From contig JBFLYZ010000055.1 in NCBI GenBank assembly GCA_040756415.1, forward strand, positions 1-25,328: 25,328 nt of DNA, read 5' to 3'. The notes under the pieces were generated by a model. The model saw only the letters and a program-made list of their open reading frames with translations. It was not told the origin of the DNA and did not search any database. The position numbers were made by a program, and so were the translations under genes. The stretch comes from JBFLYZ01 sp040756415 (GTDB taxonomy: Bacteria > Bacteroidota > Bacteroidia > JADZBD01). Positions 7,796 to 15,100 of this stretch are shown one piece after another (position 1 is the stretch's first letter; every line of letters begins with the position of its first letter).

Positions 7796-7803
7796 TAAAA
7801 GTA
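7796..7803 (-). promoter_or_regulatory. Possible -7 box of aroQ
   Basis: On the minus strand TACTTTTA matches 7 of 8 positions of TAnnTTTG, 20 bases before the aroQ ATG. No convincing -33 element is seen. Confidence 0.3.
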
Positions 7804-7813
7804 GCAAATAGAC

Positions 7814-8716
7814 TTGAACTGGAAGCCGGAGATACAGGGCTTCAGGTCCTTCCTGAAGCTGGAGCGTTCGCTCTCAGAGAACTCGCAGCAGGCTTATGTG
7901 CACGACATCGAGAAGCTGCTCCAGTTCTTCGACTACCGGAAATACGATCTGTCTCCCTTCCAGGTGGAGCTGGCTCACCTGCAGGAATTCCTCAAATGGA
8001 TCAATGAGCTGGGCATGACGGCCACTACCCAATCGAGGGTGATCTCCGGCATACGCGCCTTCTACAAGTACCTGCTTCTTGAAAACCTCACCAGCACCGA
8101 CCCTACCGAGCTGCTGGAAACCCCTAAAACCATACGCAAGCTGCCCGATACACTGAGCCCGGAGGAGATCGACCGCCTGATCGCTGCCATCGATCTCTCC
8201 AAAAAAGAAGGGCAAAGGAACAGGGCCATGCTGGAGACCATGTATTCATCCGGCCTGAGGGTGTCAGAGCTGACCGGACTGAAGCTGTCGGGCCTGCATT
8301 TCGATATCGGCTTTATCCGCATCACGGGCAAGGGCGATAAGGAGCGCCTGGTGCCTATAGGCAGCGTAGCCATGAAATACATCAGCATATATAAAGAAGA
8401 ATCGCGCTGCCGCCTGCCGGTAAAGAAAGATGCGGAGGACATACTTTTCCTCAACAGCCGCGGGGGCCGGCTTTCGCGGGTAATGGTCTTCCTCATCATT
8501 AAGCAGTTGGCCGCCAGCATAGGCCTGCGAAAAAAGATCAGCCCCCATACGTTCCGCCATTCGTTCGCCACCCACCTCATCGAGGGCGGGGCCGACCTGC
8601 GCGCGGTACAGGAGATGCTGGGGCACCAAAGCATCACCACCACCGAGATCTATACGCACCTGGACCGCGAATACCTCCGTAAAAACATCCTGAATTATCA
8701 TCCGCGCGCCCGGTAA
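7814..8716 (+). CDS. xerD: Tyrosine recombinase XerD
   Basis: A 300-residue tyrosine recombinase that, with XerC, resolves chromosome dimers at dif next to FtsK. The N-terminal SAM-like core-binding domain (about 1-95) is followed by the catalytic domain with all active residues visible: Arg149 (SSGLRVSE), Lys173 (TGKGDKERLVP), His245 and Arg248 (HTFRHSFATHL), His271 (LGHQSITTT) and nucleophile Tyr280 (IYTHL). These are each one position beyond those of E. coli XerD. The start is a TTG at 7814, chosen because the family N-terminus (MNW..L..F..FLKLERSLSENS) begins exactly there and no ATG fits. Its position next to aroQ and its full length argue for the housekeeping enzyme, not a mobile-element integrase. 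Confidence 0.93.
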   Translation: MNWKPEIQGFRSFLKLERSLSENSQQAYVHDIEKLLQFFDYRKYDLSPFQVELAHLQEFLKWINELGMTATTQSRVISGIRAFYKYLLLENLTSTDPTELLETPKTIRKLPDTLSPEEIDRLIAAIDLSKKEGQRNRAMLETMYSSGLRVSELTGLKLSGLHFDIGFIRITGKGDKERLVPIGSVAMKYISIYKEESRCRLPVKKDAEDILFLNSRGGRLSRVMVFLIIKQLAASIGLRKKISPHTFRHSFATHLIEGGADLRAVQEMLGHQSITTTEIYTHLDREYLRKNILNYHPRAR

Positions 8717-8724
8717 TTACGTAA

Positions 8725-8732
8725 TTATTTTG
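8725..8732 (+). promoter_or_regulatory. Possible -7 box TTATTTTG upstream of the redox gene
   Basis: It matches 7 of 8 to TAnnTTTG and ends 7 bases before the ATG at 8740, so the transcript would be leaderless or nearly so, or translation would use the ATG at 8749. Confidence 0.3.
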
Positions 8733-8739
8733 TTTCTTT

Positions 8740-9729
8740 ATGTCGCTTATGCAGCGTATCCATGTCTACACGACCATCGGCCTCATCTGCGGGCTATCGG
8801 CAGCCGCCCTTACCCGCTCCGTGCTTCCCGTGCTGGGGGTGGCCTATGCCGTGCTGGGCTACCTGAGCTCGATCAAGGAAGTATCGACCTACACTTCCAA
8901 ATACCAGTTCTTCGTGGTCTTTCTCACCGCCCTGCTCACCAGCGCGGTGATGGAATACCCATTCGGTCATTTTCCGCTCATGACCGCAGCCATGTTCTTT
9001 TGCGCCTTCGGCTCCATTGGGCGTATCATCTTTTTCCCGGTTTTCACGCTTACGGGATACAAATGGTTCGAGCCGCTTTTGCTCCTGTCGGCACTGGCAA
9101 CCTACCTTGCCGCCAACCTGGTTTACGATTACGGCTGGGCGGGCTGGGTGTTCCCGGGGATCCTGATCCTGTTCCAGGGTATACTGGCCTGGGGCGTTTA
9201 TAAGGACATGAAGCAGCTTGGAGACCATGCCCGGGGCGGGTATAAGGTGCGCATCGGCACCGAGGCGCCCGATTTCAAACTGCCCGATCAGAACGGCATG
9301 CCTGTATCGCTCAGCGATTTCAGGGGCAGCCGCCACATCCTGCTGATCTTCGTGCGCGGTGACTGGTGCCCCGCCTGCCACATGATGCTGCGCACCTACA
9401 TGAAGAACAACCAGAAGTTCCAGGAAAAAAATGTGTTCTGCCTGGCGATAGGGCCCGACCCGGTAGGCGTGAACCGCGAAATGGTGCTGAAGCTGGGCCT
9501 GGAGTTCAAGGTGCTGGCGGATGACAAGCAGCGCACGGCCATGCAGTATGGCGTTCAACTGGATAAATACGATAATGATTTTGCCGATAAATACGATGAG
9601 GGCATTCCCCTGCCCGCCTCATTCCTCGTTGACATCAACGGCATTGTGCGGTACGTGTCGCGCCCCGACCGCGTGGGTGAGTTCCTGGACCCCGGCAAGA
9701 TATTCCCCATACTCGAAAAGCTGAACTGA
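8740..9729 (+). CDS. Membrane-anchored thioredoxin-fold (peroxiredoxin/AhpC-TSA-like) protein
   Basis: A 329-residue protein. The N-terminal half has about five hydrophobic segments (roughly 10-40, 56-72, 78-102, 110-128, 136-154). Residues 162-329 form an AhpC/TSA-type thioredoxin fold: GTEAPDFKLPDQNG, then LLIFVRGDWCPACHMML with Cys200-Pro-Ala-Cys203. The RGxWCxxC motif is typical of a peroxiredoxin-like subgroup. It probably reduces peroxides or exchanges disulfides at the membrane; which side of the membrane carries the domain depends on the helix count and is not certain. Its stop overlaps the start of the SpoIIE-type phosphatase gene by one base (TGATG), indicating coupled expression. 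An alternative start is the ATG at 8749. Confidence 0.85.
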   Translation: MSLMQRIHVYTTIGLICGLSAAALTRSVLPVLGVAYAVLGYLSSIKEVSTYTSKYQFFVVFLTALLTSAVMEYPFGHFPLMTAAMFFCAFGSIGRIIFFPVFTLTGYKWFEPLLLLSALATYLAANLVYDYGWAGWVFPGILILFQGILAWGVYKDMKQLGDHARGGYKVRIGTEAPDFKLPDQNGMPVSLSDFRGSRHILLIFVRGDWCPACHMMLRTYMKNNQKFQEKNVFCLAIGPDPVGVNREMVLKLGLEFKVLADDKQRTAMQYGVQLDKYDNDFADKYDEGIPLPASFLVDINGIVRYVSRPDRVGEFLDPGKIFPILEKLN

Positions 9730-11057
9730 TGTTCTACGTTATCATCGTCATACTGGTCAGCGCCATGTTAATCGTACTAACGGTTACCTGGAACACCTAT
9801 CTGAGCCAGCGGCACCTGGAAGAAAGGGTGAAGGTGCTGGATAAGGACAAGAGCAATTACGAAAGCATTATCGAGCAGGCGAATGATGCGCTCTTCGTGA
9901 TCGATATCGCCAACGGCAATATCCTGCAGTGCAACCCGGCCGCGGCCGACCTGCTGGGTTATACCAAAGCCCAGTTGGAGGAGAAGACCCTGTTTGATAT
10001 TCAGCCCAGGGAGATGCTCGAGGCCAGCTCATCCATTGTGGCCGATGTGTGGGAAAAAAAGGGGATGATATTCAAGAATATTCCTTTTATCACCGCAACC
10101 GGTGAGCACCTTCCCGTAGAGTGCAGCGCCAAGGTGGCCCCTTTTGCCGGCCGGCCGGCCATCGTGATCTATGCCCGCGACATACGGGAGCGGCTGCGGC
10201 TGGAAGGCGAGATACTCAAGCAGAAAGCCATTATCGAGGAAAAGAACAAGGATATTACCGACAGCATAGAATACGCCAAGCGGCTGCAGCGCTCCGTTTT
10301 CCTCGAAAAGGAGCTGCTGAAAAAGCTGGCCCCCGACTCGTTCATCTTCTTCAAGCCCCGCGATATCGTGAGCGGTGATTTTTACTGGTTCACCCATTTC
10401 ACCCTTACGGGCGATATTACAAATTCCGACCGGTCGCGCACCGCAGCGGGCACCGACCTGCTGGTGGTAGCCGCTGCAGACTGCACGGGCCACGGGGTTC
10501 CGGGCGCGTTCATGAGCATCATCGGCAACACCCTGCTCAACCAGACCATCAATAACCCGGATATTACCAGCCCCGCACAGGCCCTCGACCACGTGAACGA
10601 AGAGCTGAAGAAAATGCTCAGCCAGAAAAAAGATGAAGCCCCTATCCGTGACGGGATGGACATCTCGCTTTGCGTGATCGACTTTCAGAATAAGCGGCTC
10701 AATTATGCCGGGGCCAACAACCCGCTGTTCATTGTGCGCGGGAAGGCGGTGATCGAGCTGAAGGCCGACAAGCAGCCCATTACCGCATCGAGCGAGATCG
10801 AGGCGCGCCCCTTCACTGACCAGACCTTCGACCTACAGGCAGGCGACAGCATTTACCTGTTCACTGACGGCTATGCCGATCAGTTCGGTGGACCGAAAGG
10901 GAAAAAATTCATGTACAAGCGGTTCGAGGAAACGCTGATCAACATGCAGGACAATACCATGGAAGAGCAGAAAGGTATCCTGTATTACACCTTCGAGAAC
11001 TGGCGCGGCAACCTGGCGCAGGTGGACGATGTGCTGGTCATAGGCATAAGAGTATAG
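9729..11057 (+). CDS. PAS-domain SpoIIE-type PP2C serine phosphatase
   Basis: A 442-residue signalling protein. One N-terminal membrane helix (2-22) is followed by a PAS sensor domain (about 45-155), then a coiled-coil linker (about 155-195, IEEKNKDITDSIEYAKRLQ). The C-terminal SpoIIE/RsbU phosphatase domain (about 200-442) has metal-binding aspartates at SGDFYW (Asp217), ADCTGHGVPGAFMS (Asp251), LFTDGYADQFGG (Asp390) and VDDVLVIGI (Asp433/434). Such enzymes dephosphorylate anti-sigma-antagonist or SiaC-like proteins in partner-switching cascades. The PAS ligand is unknown. One-base overlap with the upstream redox protein suggests that signalling is linked to redox state (inference). A SiaC-family gene lies about 6 kb downstream on the other strand. 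No kinase or switch-partner gene is adjacent. Confidence 0.93.
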   Translation: MFYVIIVILVSAMLIVLTVTWNTYLSQRHLEERVKVLDKDKSNYESIIEQANDALFVIDIANGNILQCNPAAADLLGYTKAQLEEKTLFDIQPREMLEASSSIVADVWEKKGMIFKNIPFITATGEHLPVECSAKVAPFAGRPAIVIYARDIRERLRLEGEILKQKAIIEEKNKDITDSIEYAKRLQRSVFLEKELLKKLAPDSFIFFKPRDIVSGDFYWFTHFTLTGDITNSDRSRTAAGTDLLVVAAADCTGHGVPGAFMSIIGNTLLNQTINNPDITSPAQALDHVNEELKKMLSQKKDEAPIRDGMDISLCVIDFQNKRLNYAGANNPLFIVRGKAVIELKADKQPITASSEIEARPFTDQTFDLQAGDSIYLFTDGYADQFGGPKGKKFMYKRFEETLINMQDNTMEEQKGILYYTFENWRGNLAQVDDVLVIGIRV

Positions 11058-11077
11058 CTCTACGGAATCAATTAAAT

Positions 11078-11089
11078 TCTTACATCGGT
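11078..11089. promoter_or_regulatory. 12-bp upstream motif, copy 1 (TCTTACATCGGT)
   Basis: This motif is identical to the one at 11624-11635. It ends 72 bases before the ATG of the CHU_C gene and 45 bases before a -7-like box. The equal placement in both copies suggests an activator site (inference). Confidence 0.45.
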
Positions 11090-11134
11090 TTAGAAAGCCC
11101 TTTATGTCGGCTTGAGCGCGGTTAGCGCGCGCAG

Positions 11135-11142
11135 TTACTTTG
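11135..11142 (+). promoter_or_regulatory. -7-like box TTACTTTG of the CHU_C gene
   Basis: It matches 7 of 8 to TAnnTTTG and ends 19 bases before the ATG at 11162. An alternating GC stretch (GTTAGCGCGCGC) lies just upstream. Confidence 0.45.
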
Positions 11143-11161
11143 TGGCGTAAAATCACAAAGT

Positions 11162-11602
11162 ATGATCACGACAACAACACGCTACCTGCTTACCCTGGTC
11201 ACAGCCTTCGCCCTCACCGCTTTTGCGGAGGCGCAGAACGACCAGCCCATGAAATACCGTGTAACCGCTTACCGGAACGGGGACACCACGGTGGTCAGCC
11301 AAAGCAACATAGCCCGGGTCATGGCTCCGGCCAACCTCTATGTCCCGAACGCCTTCACTCCTAACGGTGACGGCATCAATGACCTTTTCGGGGCCAAAGG
11401 CGATGGCATAATCGAATACAGTATACAGATATTCAACCGCTGGGGCGAACTGGTATTCGAAAGCAGCGATATCAATAAGCAGTGGGACGGCACCTATAAA
11501 GGGCAAATAGCCGAAACCGGGGCCTACGCCTATTCCATTACGGCATACGGTGAAAAGACCAACCGGATCAGTAAAAGCGGCACCGTAACCCTCATCCAGT
11601 GA
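11162..11602 (+). CDS. Stand-alone CHU_C (gliding motility-associated C-terminal) domain protein
   Basis: A 146-residue exported protein: signal peptide (about 1-24, ending FAEAQ), a short beta linker (MKYRVTAYRNGDTT), then a complete CHU_C domain. The domain shows VPNAFTPNGDGINDLF (61-76), IFNRWGELVFES (90-101), WDGTYKG (108-114) and a final strand TVTLIQ. In large Bacteroidota surface proteins this domain sits at the C-terminus and acts as the type B signal for type IX secretion; here it is nearly the whole protein. It is the first of three exported genes in a row, and the giant PKD protein downstream lacks such a domain. It could be a small secreted protein in its own right or a partner of the downstream proteins (inference). 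Confidence 0.88.
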   Translation: MITTTTRYLLTLVTAFALTAFAEAQNDQPMKYRVTAYRNGDTTVVSQSNIARVMAPANLYVPNAFTPNGDGINDLFGAKGDGIIEYSIQIFNRWGELVFESSDINKQWDGTYKGQIAETGAYAYSITAYGEKTNRISKSGTVTLIQ

Positions 11603-11623
11603 ACCCTACAAAAAAGCGTAAAA

Positions 11624-11635
11624 TCTTACATCGGT
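11624..11635. promoter_or_regulatory. 12-bp upstream motif, copy 2 (TCTTACATCGGT)
   Basis: The second copy of the motif at 11078-11089 ends 73 bases before the ATG at 11709 and 44 bases before the -7 box at 11680. It lies just after the stop of the CHU_C gene, showing that the second gene has its own promoter. Confidence 0.45.
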
Positions 11636-11679
11636 CATCACAATACCCATATCGCACAGCAATGCCTATAGCCTTAAAA

Positions 11680-11687
11680 TACATTTG
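11680..11687 (+). promoter_or_regulatory. -7 box TACATTTG of the FN3-like gene
   Basis: This is an exact TAnnTTTG match ending 21 bases before the ATG at 11709. No clear -33 TTTG is visible at the expected place, which fits a promoter that needs an activator. Confidence 0.5.
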
Positions 11688-11708
11688 CTCAACAAATATT
11701 TCTCTAAA

Positions 11709-12188
11709 ATGAAAAAGACAAAGAAAACCATCAAGCAGGCAGCCTCCCTTACCATCATGGCGGCCCTGCTCGCATTTACCGCCCCTGCCGGGCTACATGC
11801 AAATACGGGCGGAGAACAGTTCTCCGGCCCTTACGCTTCTACCCTGCCCGGGCTCAGCCAATTCAATACGCATTACCTGGACGGTAAGACCTATATCACC
11901 TGGAATGTCACCGATACCAGCGGGCAATGCGTTTATTATATTGAACGATCGGAAGACGGCATCGTCTTCCAAACCATAGCCGTAAAAAAAGGGTTTCCTT
12001 CTGCTGCAGGCCAGGAGCTGAGCTACAGCTATATCGACATGTCTCCCCTTCCCCTCTATTCGTTCTACAGGATAAAGCGAATAGACCAGAACGGAGAAAC
12101 CACCAGTTGGATCAGTGTGGTGTACAACCACGATTCATTGCAGCAGATGGAACTGATCCAATCCATGGACGCTAATACTACCGAATGA
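11709..12188 (+). CDS. Small exported protein with a single FN3-like domain
   Basis: A 159-residue protein. The start at 11709 is chosen because it gives a standard signal peptide (MKKTKKTIKQ, hydrophobic core, cleavage after GLHA) and lies 21 bases after a -7 box; an upstream in-frame start at 11685 overlaps the promoter zone. The mature part has one beta-sandwich of the type found before sorting domains in T9SS cargo: TYITWNV, YYIERSEDGIVFQTI, LSYSYIDMSP, YSFYRIKRIDQNGETTSW. No sorting domain follows. Its stop overlaps the start of the giant PKD gene (ATGATG), so the two are translationally coupled. The function is unknown; a structural or chaperone-like partner of the PKD protein is a guess. 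Confidence 0.75.
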   Translation: MKKTKKTIKQAASLTIMAALLAFTAPAGLHANTGGEQFSGPYASTLPGLSQFNTHYLDGKTYITWNVTDTSGQCVYYIERSEDGIVFQTIAVKKGFPSAAGQELSYSYIDMSPLPLYSFYRIKRIDQNGETTSWISVVYNHDSLQQMELIQSMDANTTE

Positions 12189-15100
12189 TGAATCGGCTTC
12201 ACGTACTTCTTGCTATCATTCTGTTAGCCGCAGCCAGGGCCGGAGCACAGGCGCCTTCTGCCTCGTTCACCGCCAATACGGTGAGCGGCTGCGCCCCGCT
12301 GACCGTTCAGTTCAACAACACCTCGGTCAATGCCCTGAACTATTCCTGGAGCTTTGGGAACGGAAACGTTTCCACGCTGGCCAACCCGGCCAACGTATAT
12401 ACCCTGCCGGGAACTTATACGGTAAAGCTGTTCGCCTATGGTGCGAACAATACCACCGATACCGCTGTTTATTCCAATTATATTATCGTATTCCCCAACC
12501 CCAGCGCCAGCTTCACGGTATCCGCGCCCGCATCCTGCCTTGACGGCAACAGCTTTGCCTTCACCAACACCTCCACCGGAGCAGCCACTTACCTCTGGGA
12601 TTTCGGTGACGGCAATACCTCCACGCAGCAGCACCCCGTGCACAGCTACAGCGCTTCCGGCATCTATACGGTAAAGCTGATCGCTTCGAACAGCAACGGA
12701 TGCACCGACCTTCATATCGTCAGCAATTGCGTAACCATATACCCCGAGCCAGCGACCTCCTTCACGGTCAATACCAATTCCGCCTGCAATCCCGGCCAGG
12801 TGTTCCAGTTCACGAACACCACCCCGTCCGTGACCGGACTTTTATGGAATTTCGGTGATGGCAATACTTCCACAGCCGCTAATCCCAGCCATACGTATGC
12901 CGCCAACGGCAACTATTCCGTATCGCTCATCACTACCAATTCTAACGGCTGTACCGATACCTTGCTGCAGAATAACTACATCAGCGTAGGCAGCCCCCTG
13001 CCCCTTTTTACTTCTAGCGTCAGTTCGGGCTGCGCGCCCCTGAACGTGAGCTTCGCCTGCCAGAACCAGAATGCCATTGCCTGGAGCTGGAATCTCGGAG
13101 ACGGCAACACCTCTACCCAGCAAAACCCCGCCCATACCTATACTGCCACCGGCAGTTTCAACGTATCGCTGACCGTAACCCTGCAGGGCAACTGCACCTC
13201 CACGCTCACCCAGGCCAATATGATCGCCACTCCTCCCAACGCAATACCCAATTTCAACTGGACGGTGATCAGCCCCTGCAATCCGTATAAGGTGCAGTTC
13301 AATAACCTGTCACAGGGAGCCACGTCTTATCTGTGGGAATTCGGTGACGGCAATACTTCTACCCAGGCCAACCCGGTTCATATCTATACGGGCAGCGGCA
13401 GCTTCAACGTGAAGCTGCACGCCTATAACAGCGCGGGCTGCGATTCGGTGTTTCAATCGCCCCAGCCGGTAGTCGTCAGCCTGGCCAGCGCCAATTTTTC
13501 TTCAACCCAGCTTACCGGCTGCGCTCCCCTTACCGCCTCTTTCACCAATGCTTCGGTGGGTACGCAATGGTCCTGGAGTTTCGGTGATGGAACCAGCTCC
13601 AGCCTGCAGAATCCAGTACACAGCTACGTTCTGCCGGGAAGCTATACGGTAAAGCTATTCGCTTACACCCAGGTGGGCTGCGTGGATTCCATGATCCGCA
13701 CCGCTTACATCAACGTCATCAACCCTGTTTCGAACTACTCCGCCCCTCCGGCCATCACCGGATGCGTACCCTTCACAGCCAGCTTTACCGATGCCACGCA
13801 CGGAGCCTATGCCTGGTCATGGGACTTTGGTGACGGAAACACTTCCACACTGCAGAACCCTTCGCATACCTATGCCGTGGCCGGCACCTATACGGTAAAG
13901 CTCGCCATACAGGTGAGCAATGGCTGCACCCAGTACTATCCCAGCTTCAGAACCATTATAGCCGAGGGAGGCGCACCCCAGGTCAGCTTCAGCGCACCCC
14001 AGTGCCCTCCGTTCAACGTCAGCTTCTCGGCCAGCGCCCCGAATGCGGTGAGCTGGCAGTGGACCTTTGGAGATAATTCCGTTTCAAGCCAGCAAAACCC
14101 GGCTCATACCTATCTCAGCCCCGGCCTTTATTCAGTAACGCTTACCGCGATCACTGCCTCGGGTTGCATGAACACGGTTGTGCTGAGCAGCGCAGTGAAC
14201 CTCAACGCATGCAATACCAATACCGGGAATAATACGGGCTCGGGAAATACGACCGTGATCAGCTCTTCTTCTCTTTCAGGCTGCGTACCCTTAAACGTAA
14301 GCTTCACCAATATACTGCCCGGAACCACGGCCTGGAGCTGGAATTTTGGAGACAACAGCTCCAGCATGCAGCAAAATCCAACGCATACGTATACCAGCGC
14401 AGGCATTTACTCCGTGACCATGATAGGCTATTACCCTTCAGGCACGCCCGATACGGTCTATTACACCGGCCATATCAACGCGCGCGAGGTAAGGGCCGCC
14501 TTTTCTGTGGCCAGCATCAGCAACTGCCAGAACAACATCGTAGCGCTTACTGATTCTTCCGTCAATGCCAGCGCATGGTCGTGGAACTTTGGCGACTACA
14601 CCACTTCCAGCCTGCAGCATCCGGTCCACGCATACAACGGCAATAACCCTACGTATCATATTACGCTCACCGCATCAGGCCAGAACGGTTGCCTGTCGTC
14701 TCACACGGAGACCTATTTCCAGAATCCCGGCAACCCGGTGTGGGCAAATGATTACGATGCCTGCGCGGGGCAGAACATTGCCTTTACCTGCGCGGTGAAC
14801 GGATATGCGGCTTACTCCTGGAACTTTGGCGATGGCAATGTATCCGCACAGATCAATCCCACGCATGCCTACGCAGCGGCCGGCACTTATACGGTAACGC
14901 TTACGGTTACGGATGCCAACGGGTGCCAGCGCCTGTTCGCCCTGCCCAACCAGGTTGTTATCAGGAACCCGGTTGCCGACTTTACCTGGGCCATGAACGG
15001 GAGCTGCAACGCCCTCAGCGTGGGCTTTACCAGCCTCTCTACCGGCATCTCGCTGCCGCCCCAGTACAACCTGAAGTGGAACTTTGGCGACAATACGCCC

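Noticed and set aside
7814..8716. Tyrosine recombinase as sign of a mobile element
   Set aside because: It aligns position by position with housekeeping XerD and sits beside aroQ, without att-like repeats or element genes.
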